Positions 31,510 through 40,882 of a stretch of 56,067 nt of DNA are shown in pieces. The stretch's first letter is position 1. The number at the start of each line of letters is the position of its first letter. The position numbers and the translations under genes are program-made. The notes beneath the pieces are model-generated. The model ran no database searches, had not been told where the DNA came from, and saw only the letters and a program-made list of their open reading frames with translations. The DNA comes from an uncultured Lentisphaerota bacterium (GTDB taxonomy: Bacteria; Verrucomicrobiota; Kiritimatiellia; RFP12; UBA1067), in assembly GCA_946413265.1 (NCBI GenBank), contig CAMKJU010000015.1, positions 1 through 56,067 of the forward strand. Reading direction: 5' to 3'.

Positions 31510-31532
31510 ACATCACAGAAAGGTAAATCGAA

Positions 31533-31958
31533 ATGGCATACAAACTTGGTCTTGACGCAAAGATCTTTCACGGTGCCGCCGGATCGAAGGCGACAAGCGA
31601 AATGTCGAACGTCACGGACGTGACGCTGAACCTGGAGACGGGCGAGGCGGACATCACCACACGCGCCGCCGACGGCTGGCGCATCACAGCGGCGACCTTG
31701 AAGGAGGCCTCCGTCGAGTTCGAGATGATCTGGGACACGGCGGACAGCGGCTTCACCGCGATCCAGCAGGCGTACTTCAACAACTCCGCGCTGTCGCTGT
31801 TCGTCTCGGACGGTGACGGAAACGGCCTCGACGCGGACTTCGTGGTCACGTCGTTCTCGCGTTCGGAACCGCTGGAGGAGGCTTTGAAGGTATCGGTGAC
31901 GTGCAAGCCGACCCTTGTCTCGCGCGCTCCCGCGTGGGTCAGCGGGGGCGGACACTAA
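31533..31958 (+). CDS. Major tail tube protein, 141 aa
   Basis: Beta-rich small protein starting 'MAYKLGLDAKIFHG' with 'NVTDVTLNLETGEADITTRA' and 'VSVTCKPTL', as in siphovirus tail tube proteins that stack as hexamers. A GAAAGGTAAATCGA ribosome binding site suits high expression. It is followed by tail assembly chaperones and tape measure, the expected order. Confidence 0.75.
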   Translation: MAYKLGLDAKIFHGAAGSKATSEMSNVTDVTLNLETGEADITTRAADGWRITAATLKEASVEFEMIWDTADSGFTAIQQAYFNNSALSLFVSDGDGNGLDADFVVTSFSRSEPLEEALKVSVTCKPTLVSRAPAWVSGGGH

Positions 31959-31973
31959 CGGAGGGCTCGGAGA

Positions 31974-32453
31974 ATGAGAACGTTCAAGGACAACGCGGGG
32001 AGGACGTGGAGCGTGACGCTCAACGTCCTCCAGATGAAGCGAATCCGGGCGCACCTCGGAATCGACCTCGTGAACGTCATCACGCTCGACGCGGGCGGCA
32101 AGGTGAAGGTCGATCTCGTCGACCGCATCGCCAACGACCCCTGCCTCCTCGTGGACATCCTCTGGGTGTGCGTCGAGGACGAGGCGAAGGCGGCGGGCGT
32201 GACGGACGAGGAGTTCGGCCGGTCGCTTGCGGGCGAATCCATCGAGGAGGCGACGAGGGCGTTCCTCGATGAGCTCGTCGATTTTTTCCCCGGAGCGAAA
32301 CGCCTCTTCCTAAAAAAGGCGGTGGAGCTGTCGAGGAAGTTCGGCGGGGAGATGACGGAAGCGCTCGGAAAGGCGTTGGAGGACCCGGAGCTCGAGCGGC
32401 GCGTCGAGGAGTCGATGCGCTCGTCAGCGAGTTCGCCGGCATCCTCGGAGTGA
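31974..32453 (+). CDS. Tail assembly chaperone, 159 aa
   Basis: Helical protein starting with a short beta hairpin ('MRTFKDNAGRTWSVTLNV'), typical of gpG-type tail chaperones. The last residues in this frame are low-complexity ('RSSASSPASSE'), while the -1 frame over the same bases reads 'DALVSEFAGILGVNPDP' and flows into the next gene. This suggests a programmed -1 frameshift producing a longer fusion, as in lambda G/GT. Confidence 0.7.
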   Translation: MRTFKDNAGRTWSVTLNVLQMKRIRAHLGIDLVNVITLDAGGKVKVDLVDRIANDPCLLVDILWVCVEDEAKAAGVTDEEFGRSLAGESIEEATRAFLDELVDFFPGAKRLFLKKAVELSRKFGGEMTEALGKALEDPELERRVEESMRSSASSPASSE

Positions 32454-32698
32454 ACCCCGATCCCTTCACCCTGCGCGAACTCGTGTGGATGGTGGAGGGA
32501 CGCGGCAAGTTCGAGTGGAACCAGACCGCGTCGCTGATGGCCTTGGCCGTCAATCTAATGCGGGACCCGAAGAAAGGCAAGGCGGCAAGCCCAGCGGACT
32601 TCAATCCGTTTGCGCCCAGGCCGCCCGTGCCGGTTCTCAAGGGAAAGGAAATGCTCGCGGCTCTCAAGGCCGCGTTCATCAAGGAGAGGAAGAGGTAA
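32450..32698 (+). CDS. Tail assembly chaperone, frameshift partner, 82 aa
   Basis: Annotated from GTG 32450, which overlaps the previous stop (GTGA). The conserved coding signal begins before this GTG, in the -1 frame of gene 31974-32453 ('FAGILGVNPDPFTLRELVWM'), so the natural product is probably a frameshift fusion rather than a separately started protein. A classic slippery heptamer is not obvious. The tape measure gene follows directly. Confidence 0.65.
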   Translation: MNPDPFTLRELVWMVEGRGKFEWNQTASLMALAVNLMRDPKKGKAASPADFNPFAPRPPVPVLKGKEMLAALKAAFIKERKR

Positions 32699-35600
32699 AT
32701 GTCTGCCAATGCCAACATACGCGCCGGACGCGCCTACGTGGAGGTGACCGCCGAGACATCGAAACTCAACAAGAGCCTCGATGCCGCGCAGTCGCAGCTA
32801 AAGGCGTTCGGGAAGTCCTGCCAGGGGCTGGGTCGCGACATGATGGCGTTGGGCGGGGCGTTGTCGCTTCCGTTCGCGCTGGCCGAGAAGTCCTTTGCCG
32901 GATTCGATGACAAGATGCGCCTCGTGCAGGCGGTCACGTCCTCGGCGGGCGATGCCTTCGAGAGTTTGACGCGGACGGCGCAGAGGCTGGGGCGGGAGAC
33001 GTCCTTCACCGCGCAGCAAGTTGCTGACGCGATGATCGCGCTCGGGCGGATGGGTTTCGACCCGTCCGAGATTGAAGCCTCGATCTCGTCCGTTCTGAAC
33101 CTCTCCCGCGCCACGGGGACGGAGCTTGCGGAATCGGCAGACATCGCGGCGAACTCCCTGCGGGTGTTCGGACTCGAGGCGGGGAAGATGACACACGTCG
33201 CGGACATCCTCACGGCGACGGCGAACGGCTCGGCGCAGACCTTGACCGACCTCTTCGAGGGGTTGAAGATGGCCGGGCCGCAAGCCGCAGCCGCCGGTGA
33301 GAACATCGGCGAGCTGTGCGCATCCCTCGGCATCATGGCGAACATGGGCATCAAAGGGTCGCTCGCGGGGACGGCACTTCGCAAGGCATACGTGCAGTTC
33401 GCCGACGTGAAGGTGCAGAACGTCTTGCGGGACGTTGGCGTGGAGGCCGTGGACGCGAACGGCAACCTCCGCAAGATGGCGGAGATCATGCGCGACGTGG
33501 CGGCGGCGACGAAGAAGATGCCGACGGCGGAGCGTCTCTCGTTCATGAAGGACGTGTTCGACGTGCGCGGCATGATGTCCGGCCTATCCCTCGCGGGGAA
33601 CATCGAGGAACTCGACAAGTTCCTCGCCAAGCTCCGCGACGTGTCCGGCCAGGCCGACGAGACGGCGCGGGCGATGGATCGCGGCATCGGCGGCTCGTTC
33701 CGGCTCTTCCAGAGCGCGGTCGAGGGGACGATGAACGCGGTCGGCGAGGCTTTGTCCTCGACGTTGCAGCCGATGGTCGCCCGTATCACGGCGGCGATAA
33801 ACACGTTCACGAAGTGGGTGGAGGCGAACAAGGGTCTCGTCACCTCGATTGCGGCGACGGTCGCCAGCATCGGCGTGTTCGGAGCCGCGATGTTCACCGT
33901 AGGAACCGCCAGCCGTGTGCTTTCGGCGGGTGTGGGCGTCGTATCTACGGCGATCTACGGGATCTCCGGTGCGTTCGCCGCGCTGTGTTCAAAGGGAATC
34001 CTCGTCTCGAACTCGTTTTCGCTCATCACACAGGCGTTCTCGAACTACAGGAACGCCGCGATGCCGGCGATGGTGGGAACGTCCAAGCTCCTCGCCGCCC
34101 TGAACCTACCGATTGACTCGCGGGCAAAGCAGATTGCGGCAAGTCTGGTGCTGATGTCGAACGCGGAGACGGCGGCTGTCGCCAAGTCCGCGATTGCGGC
34201 CAAGTTCTCCGCGATGGCGGCGGCACTCAAGGGGCTGAACACGGCCACAATCGCCGCCACGGTGAGCGCGAAAGCCCATGCCGCAGCCGAGACCCTCGCC
34301 GGAATCGCCACAAAGGCCGCCACGGCGGCCCACACGGCGTTCGCGGCGGTCAGCGGGATGCTCACCGCCTCCCACGCCAAGGCCGCGCTGACGGCGGGCG
34401 TGGCGGCTACGGCGAACCTCGCCCTCGCCGCGACCACGAAGGTGGTGGCGGCGGGCTACCTCGCGGCATCGGCGGCGGCGACGGCGTTCTGCGCGATCCC
34501 GATCACGTGGGTGCTGATCGCCATCGTGGGTGCGCTCGTCGGACTGTGCGCGTACATGGCATCGGCCACGAAGCACACGGCGCAACTCTCCGACGAAATG
34601 ACGAAGCTCCGCGACAAGGGCGACCAGCTGCGGGCGACGGATCAGCTGCGGATGGAGCGTTTGCAGCAGCTCGCGGAGAAGGAGAAGCTCTCCAACGCCG
34701 AAATGGAGGAGGCGGAGCGGCTCACGAACCAGTTGCAGGGACGCTACGGCAACCTCGGCGTAGCCATCGACCGCACGACGAACTCCATATCGCTCGCCGC
34801 CGATGCGCAAGAACGGTTCAACGAGGCGATGAAGGCGCAGGCGATCCATCAGATCGAAGCGGAGATCGCCGAAATGCGGAAGAACATCCGCGAACTCGAC
34901 GAGGAGAACGAGTCACTCTGCGGGTTCTGGGTGAACGCCTGGAACACGATAACCTTCCGCATGGGAAAGTCGGCGCGGGACATCGAGGCGAACGGAGAGA
35001 AAGTGTCCGAGACGATGAAGAAAATCGCCGAGGCGCGTGAACGGCTCAACGCCATCAAGGGCGGCGACAAGGACGCATTGACCGGCGGCAAGACGGAAAA
35101 GGAGAAGCTCGAGGAGAAAGTGACGCAGGGACGCGAGGAGAAAGGCGCGTCCCGGAGCGAGGCGGAGTCCGCCGCGAAGAAGGTTGCGGAGATCGAGAAG
35201 AAGCTCACGCGAGAACAGCGCACCGAGCTTGAGAACGAGATCAGCGACATCCGAGAACTGCGCGACGAGTACAAGCGTCTCCTTGAGACTGTCCTTTCCT
35301 ACGAGAAGTCGAAGAAGCAGAAGGACGCGGAGAAGATCGCCGACCTTGAGGGACGGCTCGCCGAGGCGGACGCGGCGGCGGAGAAGCGCATCGCCATCGC
35401 GGAGGCGAAGGCGAAAAAGAAGTTCGACGACGAGGTGAAGGAGCTTCAGGAGGGATTCGACGAGACGGCGGCGGACATCGCCCGCAATCGCTCCGAGGGC
35501 GAGACCGACCGCAAGGTCGAGGCGACCTTGAAGGATGACGCGGCGGCGGGAATGAAGCTCCTCGCCGACCTCGTGAACCAGTCGAAGATCGCGGCGGCGC

Positions 35601-35947
35601 AGGCCAAGGCCGAGTTCGACAAGGCGATGGCGGAGGCCACGGCGGACGGGGACGTTTCCGACGAGGAGAAAGACCGAATCCGCAAGGCGCAGGACGCTTA
35701 TTCACTTGCCGAAAGACTGGTGGACAAATACGCCGCGAAGCTCCGCTCCGCGCAGGACGAGACGCAGAAGCGGGCGGGGGCGACGAAGCCGCAGGGCGCG
35801 TTCTACGCGAGGGCGGCGTCCGCCCTCCGGGGCAACCAGATGGAGCAGCGGATGCTCACCGCCACGCAGGAGATCGAGAAGCACACCAAGAAGGCCGCCG
35901 AACTGCTCAAGGGCATGGACGGCGGCGGTTCAATGACGTTCCAGTGA
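32699..35947 (+). CDS. Tail tape measure protein, 1082 aa
   Basis: Sets tail length. The N-terminal 300 residues match the tape-measure core ('TAQRLGRETSFTAQQVADAM', 'MGFDPSEIEASISSVLNLSR', 'GLKMAGPQAAAAGENIGELC', 'DVRGMMSGL'). Hydrophobic segments at about 385-430 and 575-625 fit membrane insertion on DNA entry. The rest is charged coiled coil (about 650-1080). By the usual 1.5 angstroms per residue rule this implies a tail of roughly 160 nm, which fits a siphovirus. Confidence 0.92.
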   Translation: MSANANIRAGRAYVEVTAETSKLNKSLDAAQSQLKAFGKSCQGLGRDMMALGGALSLPFALAEKSFAGFDDKMRLVQAVTSSAGDAFESLTRTAQRLGRETSFTAQQVADAMIALGRMGFDPSEIEASISSVLNLSRATGTELAESADIAANSLRVFGLEAGKMTHVADILTATANGSAQTLTDLFEGLKMAGPQAAAAGENIGELCASLGIMANMGIKGSLAGTALRKAYVQFADVKVQNVLRDVGVEAVDANGNLRKMAEIMRDVAAATKKMPTAERLSFMKDVFDVRGMMSGLSLAGNIEELDKFLAKLRDVSGQADETARAMDRGIGGSFRLFQSAVEGTMNAVGEALSSTLQPMVARITAAINTFTKWVEANKGLVTSIAATVASIGVFGAAMFTVGTASRVLSAGVGVVSTAIYGISGAFAALCSKGILVSNSFSLITQAFSNYRNAAMPAMVGTSKLLAALNLPIDSRAKQIAASLVLMSNAETAAVAKSAIAAKFSAMAAALKGLNTATIAATVSAKAHAAAETLAGIATKAATAAHTAFAAVSGMLTASHAKAALTAGVAATANLALAATTKVVAAGYLAASAAATAFCAIPITWVLIAIVGALVGLCAYMASATKHTAQLSDEMTKLRDKGDQLRATDQLRMERLQQLAEKEKLSNAEMEEAERLTNQLQGRYGNLGVAIDRTTNSISLAADAQERFNEAMKAQAIHQIEAEIAEMRKNIRELDEENESLCGFWVNAWNTITFRMGKSARDIEANGEKVSETMKKIAEARERLNAIKGGDKDALTGGKTEKEKLEEKVTQGREEKGASRSEAESAAKKVAEIEKKLTREQRTELENEISDIRELRDEYKRLLETVLSYEKSKKQKDAEKIADLEGRLAEADAAAEKRIAIAEAKAKKKFDDEVKELQEGFDETAADIARNRSEGETDRKVEATLKDDAAAGMKLLADLVNQSKIAAAQAKAEFDKAMAEATADGDVSDEEKDRIRKAQDAYSLAERLVDKYAAKLRSAQDETQKRAGATKPQGAFYARAASALRGNQMEQRMLTATQEIEKHTKKAAELLKGMDGGGSMTFQ

Positions 35948-35956
35948 GGTTGAAAC

Positions 35957-36796
35957 ATGGCTGCAACAAGAGTTGAGGAGGCGTATTCCGAACGCGACCA
36001 GACGGTCAACGCCAAGGGCGAGGTGACGGAGATCGAGATTCCGTACCTCGTGTTCGGCGCGGAGAACGAGGACGATGCGCTCTCGGCGGCACGGTCGAAG
36101 GCCGCGTCGCACACGGTGTCCGGCATGGTCTTGGACAGCCTTGAAGTGACGGAGCGCATCAACGACGATACGTGGAAGGTCAAGGCGGTCTATGAGGCCG
36201 AGGACGGCGAAACGCCCGACAACCCAGACGCGGACGAGGAGACATCCTCGTTCGCGTTCGATACGGGCGGCGGGACGATGCACCGCAACCAGTCGATCAA
36301 GACCGTCTCGAAGGTTCCGAACGACGCGCCCGACTTCAATGGCGCAATCGAGGTGGACAACGAGGGGAACGTCAACGGCGTGGACGTGACGATGCCCGTC
36401 CTCAACTTCACCGAGACGCACACGATGGCGGGATCAAGGGTCTCGACGTCGTACAAAAAGAGCGTCGCCGCGCTGACGGGGACGGTGAACCGCTCGTCGT
36501 TCAGAGGCTTTGCGGCGGGGGAGGTTCTCTTTCTCGGCGCGTCCGGGCAGAAGCGGTCGAAGAAGGCATCCGCGCCGTGGGAGATAACCTTCCGGTTCGC
36601 GGTTTCGCCCAACCAGTCGAGCCTGTCGGTCGGAAAGCTGAAGGTCTCGAACAAGAAAGGCTGGGACTACCTCTGGGTTCGCTACGCCGATAAGGTGACG
36701 GAGAACAAGAAGAACGTCATCAAGGAGCCGGTCGCCGCCTACGTCGAGCAGGTTTACCCGGAGGGCGACTTCGGGAACCTCGGACTTGGAATGTAG
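35957..36796 (+). CDS. Distal tail protein candidate, 279 aa
   Basis: Not recognised at family level. The protein is beta-rich, with 'SFAFDTGGGTMHRNQSIKTV' (about 99-118) and 'TGTVNRSSFRGFAAGEVLFL' (about 174-193), and ends in a region rich in aromatic residues ('KKGWDYLWVRYADKV'). First gene after the tape measure, where the distal tail protein usually lies, which is the main basis for the call. Confidence 0.5.
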   Translation: MAATRVEEAYSERDQTVNAKGEVTEIEIPYLVFGAENEDDALSAARSKAASHTVSGMVLDSLEVTERINDDTWKVKAVYEAEDGETPDNPDADEETSSFAFDTGGGTMHRNQSIKTVSKVPNDAPDFNGAIEVDNEGNVNGVDVTMPVLNFTETHTMAGSRVSTSYKKSVAALTGTVNRSSFRGFAAGEVLFLGASGQKRSKKASAPWEITFRFAVSPNQSSLSVGKLKVSNKKGWDYLWVRYADKVTENKKNVIKEPVAAYVEQVYPEGDFGNLGLGM

Positions 36797-36813
36797 ACGA
36801 AAGGAAGCACACG

Positions 36814-37569
36814 ATGGAGAAGGTTCGCAGCGGCGAGACCGTGACGATAAGGGCGGCGACCTGGAACGCCTTTATCGACGCGGCGAACTACGTGAAGGAG
36901 GCGCGGCAGAACCAACGCGGCAAGGGGCTCAAGTCGGGAATCCAGACGGGCATCATCCTCGTGAAGAACGCTGAAAGCGAACTGCGCGAGAGGTTCACCG
37001 CCCTCGTCCTCTGCGACATCGCCGTGCCGCCCAACGTGAACGAGGCGGAGTTCACGAGCTGCCCGCCCGTGTTCATCGGGCAGAAGATGACGGAGGAGCG
37101 CGAAGGCAAGCCTTACGCGATCCTCCTTGAGCCGCTTGCACACGATCAGATCGGTCGGGCGATGGTTCTCGGCATCGTCCCCGCGAAGGTGACGATCCAG
37201 GACGCGGACGACCAGTACGCCGTTCCGACGCCCGGCTCGACAACGGGCGCGCTCCAGTCGGACTCGACGGGAGTTGCGCGGATTCTGTGGAAAGCGGGCG
37301 GCGCGGGTTCTCAATGGTGTCTCCTCCAGCTCGGCGGCGCGGGATCAGGCGCGGGCGGGGAGAAGGCGTATATGTGCAAGGTGGGCGGCGGCTCTGCCAA
37401 GGCGGGATATCAGGTTACTGTTTATCTCAACGGTCGGGACGATTCGGGTTCGACCGAGTCGGGGACGCTGTACGTTCCCGACCTCGCGCTCGACGCGGAT
37501 CTGCCGTCCGGCGCGTGGATCATCGGACACAAGTGCGCACTCAAGGCGACGGGAGGGAACGACACATGA
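36814..37569 (+). CDS. Tail-associated protein, 251 aa
   Basis: Unknown family. An N-terminal helix ('TWNAFIDAANYVKEARQNQR') is followed by beta-rich sequence; the middle ('EFTSCPPVFIGQKMTEER', 'GVARILWKAGGAGSQWCLL') resembles hub or fibre-network proteins found in other phages of uncultured gut bacteria. A Gly-rich loop links a C-terminal jelly-roll-like domain. Overlaps the next gene by ATGA. Confidence 0.5.
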   Translation: MEKVRSGETVTIRAATWNAFIDAANYVKEARQNQRGKGLKSGIQTGIILVKNAESELRERFTALVLCDIAVPPNVNEAEFTSCPPVFIGQKMTEEREGKPYAILLEPLAHDQIGRAMVLGIVPAKVTIQDADDQYAVPTPGSTTGALQSDSTGVARILWKAGGAGSQWCLLQLGGAGSGAGGEKAYMCKVGGGSAKAGYQVTVYLNGRDDSGSTESGTLYVPDLALDADLPSGAWIIGHKCALKATGGNDT

Positions 37570-38417
37570 GTTTTCAACTTGTGCCATCGCTCTTCCGCAT
37601 ACCGTCCGTGCCAAGCGTCACGCCGCCTGGCGTGATCTGGCGCGGCAAGGGATCGGACGAGGGGTACTTCGCGTTCAACGCGGGGTACTCGTGGGGCGGA
37701 CACGTCATCGTGCGCGACGGCAACTTCTGCCCGTGCCTTCAGATCGACGGGCAGAAGCTCACGCCGGTGTACACGGACATCAACGGCTACGTGTACTGGC
37801 AAGGGAGCGGGTACGTGTACTACACCAAGACATACGGCTGGGTGTACATGAGCGGGATGTTTCCCGGCTACGAGCCGGTGGAGGACTACAAGTTCGAGGA
37901 CGGCGAGTACGTGTGGCAGGGAGACGAGTTCTACACGTTCGGATCTCCGCCGTATTCGCCGGAGAGCGAGGTCGAGATGCGGCCGAGGGGATCGATCTCG
38001 GAGAGCGGGAGCGCGAAGACGCTCAAGGCGATGTGGCCGCGCTGGGCGGCGAAGAGCGGCGAGTTCGGCGAGTACGAGGGCAAGGACGGCGAAAGCGGGC
38101 AGAAGGTCAAGGGTCTGCCGCAGTTCAAGGGCGCGGGCGAGACGTTTCTTCGCTCGCTCAACAAGGACAAAGGCCACTACACGTATGGGCGCATCCACTA
38201 CGCCAGCGGCAAGTGGGTTATTGGCGAAGTCGGTTCGGCGGGAGGATGGCACGAGGGTTCGGAACCGAAGGCGGACGGCGGTGCGGTCACGTTCAAGTTC
38301 ACGAAGCCGGAGGGATCGGACGCGCAGGGTTCCGACATATCCGTGTCGTTCGACAAGTACGTGTGCGGCGACGAGACGGACACGGCGTATCTTGGGAGCG
38401 TGGCAATATGGAGGTGA
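37566..38417 (+). CDS. Tail tip/fibre protein, aromatic-rich, 283 aa
   Basis: No family named. Very rich in Tyr/Trp/Gly in the first 140 residues ('YFAFNAGYSWGGHVIVRDGN', 'GYVYWQGSGYVYYTKTYGWV'), a composition typical of beta-structured binding proteins. ATG 37566 overlaps the previous stop. It overlaps the next gene by 10 bp, so it is part of a tight late operon. Confidence 0.5.
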   Translation: MSFQLVPSLFRIPSVPSVTPPGVIWRGKGSDEGYFAFNAGYSWGGHVIVRDGNFCPCLQIDGQKLTPVYTDINGYVYWQGSGYVYYTKTYGWVYMSGMFPGYEPVEDYKFEDGEYVWQGDEFYTFGSPPYSPESEVEMRPRGSISESGSAKTLKAMWPRWAAKSGEFGEYEGKDGESGQKVKGLPQFKGAGETFLRSLNKDKGHYTYGRIHYASGKWVIGEVGSAGGWHEGSEPKADGGAVTFKFTKPEGSDAQGSDISVSFDKYVCGDETDTAYLGSVAIWR

Positions 38418-39466
38418 TCGAATACGAGGCCCCGGAGTCGTGGGAGGACAAGGGGATGAACTGGAACACGCCCGACCCCGCGAACGCCGACTACGTGATG
38501 GCGATACGCCAGGCAATCATGGAGAGGTGCGCCGCCCTGCACACGAGCGTGGACAGCCGCGTCCTCAAGATATCGCCGTGGAAGACGATCTCGCGCACGG
38601 CGGTCGCCGGAATCGTGGACACGATATCCCGCCTTGCGCGGAACTTCGTGAACCTCGACTGGGAGGAGTTCGAGGAGGACTACTCCGACTTCCCGAAGAT
38701 GTGGACATACGGCGACCTCATACAGGAGCGTAACTGCCGCCTGTACGAATGGGCGGCGTATGGATCGCTCCGCGAGAACGGCGGATCGTGGCTCAAACAG
38801 ATTCGGAACGCCATCGACCGCCTTACGGTCATCCGTGCAAACGACGTACACGGCAAGGCGTACACGCGTTCCGGGTCGAAGCACGACCCGCCGTTCGACG
38901 AGTCGATAGGGACGGCGATGCAGGAGGCGATGGAGAACGGGAAGGAGAGCGTCCTGCATGGATCGTTTCCATCGTCGGTCTATGCGTGGAGCGGCAACAC
39001 GCACTGGTGCTGTCCGAGACCGGACTACGAGGGCGACCCGGAGTACAACAGGGACGGCTACTGCGGCTATGCGCAGAGCCAGGCCTACCTCGTCACAGCG
39101 GCGAGGAACTGGCTCGCGGGGGCGCAGTTCGACATCTTCGCCGCCGTTCTGACGGAAAGGCCGACCGGCCCCGTGCCGTATTCGCAGCAGCTCGACACGT
39201 CCATCTTCGACAGCGGATCGTCCGGCTACCGCGAGGGGTTCAACTGGACGGAGCGCGTTCACGTGAAGAGCGACAAGGCGTTCGAGCTACCGCTTGGCGA
39301 CCCGGACACGATCCCGAAAAACGGGACCGTGCCGACGAGCGAGTTCGACAGCGACGGAAACGCGGTCAGGCGGCACAGCGCGAAGATCGGATGGACGGGC
39401 AGGGTTTGGGGATTCCTCGACTACGGTGTCGAGGGCGGATTCAAGTTCAGATCGAAGGAGAGCTGA
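38408..39466 (+). CDS. Tail tip protein of unknown family, 352 aa
   Basis: Unrecognised. It is mixed alpha/beta with many Trp and Tyr ('WEEFEEDYSDFPKMWTYGDL', 'VYAWSGNTHWCCPRPDYEGD'). The cysteine pair in the latter may bind metal or form a disulfide. The abutting ATG of the next gene suggests co-translation. Its place between tail tip and fibre genes is the only functional clue. Confidence 0.5.
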   Translation: MEVIEYEAPESWEDKGMNWNTPDPANADYVMAIRQAIMERCAALHTSVDSRVLKISPWKTISRTAVAGIVDTISRLARNFVNLDWEEFEEDYSDFPKMWTYGDLIQERNCRLYEWAAYGSLRENGGSWLKQIRNAIDRLTVIRANDVHGKAYTRSGSKHDPPFDESIGTAMQEAMENGKESVLHGSFPSSVYAWSGNTHWCCPRPDYEGDPEYNRDGYCGYAQSQAYLVTAARNWLAGAQFDIFAAVLTERPTGPVPYSQQLDTSIFDSGSSGYREGFNWTERVHVKSDKAFELPLGDPDTIPKNGTVPTSEFDSDGNAVRRHSAKIGWTGRVWGFLDYGVEGGFKFRSKES

Positions 39467-40882
39467 ATGCAGACGGTAACAATGTACCTGCGGGCGACGA
39501 GCGTCAAGGCGACGCTCGTGGACGAGTGGAACCAGACGGTCTCCACCCTGCCCGCGCTGACGAGGGGGCTACGCGCCGAGCTGGTGCTGAAGCTCCTCGA
39601 CGAGAACGGGGAGCGGTTCGGCCCGGAGCGGCTGGACTACGCCTCGTGGGACTTCGCGGTCGCCAACGACTGGGACACGGCGACAACGCCGCAGCTCCGC
39701 GTGAGCGACGGGATCGAGGTCGTGGACGGCGACATACGCATCCCGCTCACCGAGACGAACACGGAGGAACTCGTCACCGCTCTCGGCAAGAGCGAACAGG
39801 CGACGTTCGGATGCGAGCTCGCCGGCTTCACGGCGGGCGAGACAAACCCGGAGTTCCTGATCCAGTTCGACATCATCGTCCGGAACCGCCGCGCCGACGC
39901 AGGGACGGGGCGGCCCGAGCCTGTGGGCGACGGCAGCTACACGGCTGCGCAGATACGCGCCCTGTTCGCCGCGAAGATGGCGGTGCAGCTTTCGGATGAC
40001 GGAGAGACTTGGCGCGACGCGGACCCGGACGGCGGCGAGGACGATACGGCGAGGTGGTACAGGTTCCGGAACACGCTCGTCGGCTACGAATGGAGCGACG
40101 CGATCCCGCTTGTGCCGGGTCCGCGTGGACTGCGTTCCACCATCGAGGTGGGCGAGGTCGGGACGCTCCCTGCGGGGAGCGCGGCGACAGTCGAGAACGT
40201 CGGCGACGAAAACGACGCCGTGTTCAAGTTCGGGATTCCGCAGGGGCGGACGGGGACGGCGGCGACCGTGGAGGTCGGATCGGTCGAGATGGTCGCGTCC
40301 GACAGGCCGGCGGAAGTACACAACTCCGGCACGTCTTCGGCGGCGGTTCTCGACTTCAAGATTCCGAAGGGGCCGACGGGCGAGACCGGCCACGAGGCGT
40401 ACCTCTACGTCGCATACGCGGAGAACACGGATGGGCGAGGATTCTCGCTCACGCCGGCCGCGAGCCGGAAGTACCGCGCCGAGATACAGTCTGACGCGCC
40501 CATCGACAACCCGACGCTTTCGGACTTCGCGGGCGCGACGTGGGTCAAATACCTCGGCGATGACGAGACCGTGTACGGCGATGTGCTTGTGGCGGACGCG
40601 GACACGTCCGTCGCGCAGGTCTCGCGGATCGTGTTCGAGAACGCGCACATCCGGCGAGGGATCGCAGGAGAGGTGATCGTAAATTTTAAGGAGGCCGGGG
40701 TCACGAACGAGGAGATGGATCGCTACGCGGTCATCAACGGACGGACGCGCCTTTCGTCCTGGACGAACGGCGGCGGCGGTCAGTCGGCGACGCCCGGCCT
40801 CACGGTCGAGACACACGCGGCGATGTCCGCGCTCGGCGAAATCGAAAACTATTCAACCTTCATCGGACAAGGAGAGACATGA
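39467..40882 (+). CDS. Tail fibre with BppU-like N-terminus and collagen-like stretch, 471 aa
   Basis: The first 130 residues are a beta-sandwich-like baseplate-attachment region resembling BppU N-terminal domains ('ELVLKLLDENGERF', 'GDIRIPLTETNTEEL'). After a helical linker come short 'GPRGLR', 'GIPQGRTGT' and 'KGPTGETG' collagen-like pieces alternating with small beta modules (about 215-315). The C-terminus overlaps the tail spike gene. Probably attaches the receptor-binding spike to the tail. Confidence 0.65.
   Translation: MQTVTMYLRATSVKATLVDEWNQTVSTLPALTRGLRAELVLKLLDENGERFGPERLDYASWDFAVANDWDTATTPQLRVSDGIEVVDGDIRIPLTETNTEELVTALGKSEQATFGCELAGFTAGETNPEFLIQFDIIVRNRRADAGTGRPEPVGDGSYTAAQIRALFAAKMAVQLSDDGETWRDADPDGGEDDTARWYRFRNTLVGYEWSDAIPLVPGPRGLRSTIEVGEVGTLPAGSAATVENVGDENDAVFKFGIPQGRTGTAATVEVGSVEMVASDRPAEVHNSGTSSAAVLDFKIPKGPTGETGHEAYLYVAYAENTDGRGFSLTPAASRKYRAEIQSDAPIDNPTLSDFAGATWVKYLGDDETVYGDVLVADADTSVAQVSRIVFENAHIRRGIAGEVIVNFKEAGVTNEEMDRYAVINGRTRLSSWTNGGGGQSATPGLTVETHAAMSALGEIENYSTFIGQGET

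Noticed and set aside
37274..39466. A 730-aa version of the tail protein starting at 37274
   Set aside because: Its first about 375 residues are an out-of-frame reading of the two genes before it; ATG 38408 fits the gene spacing.
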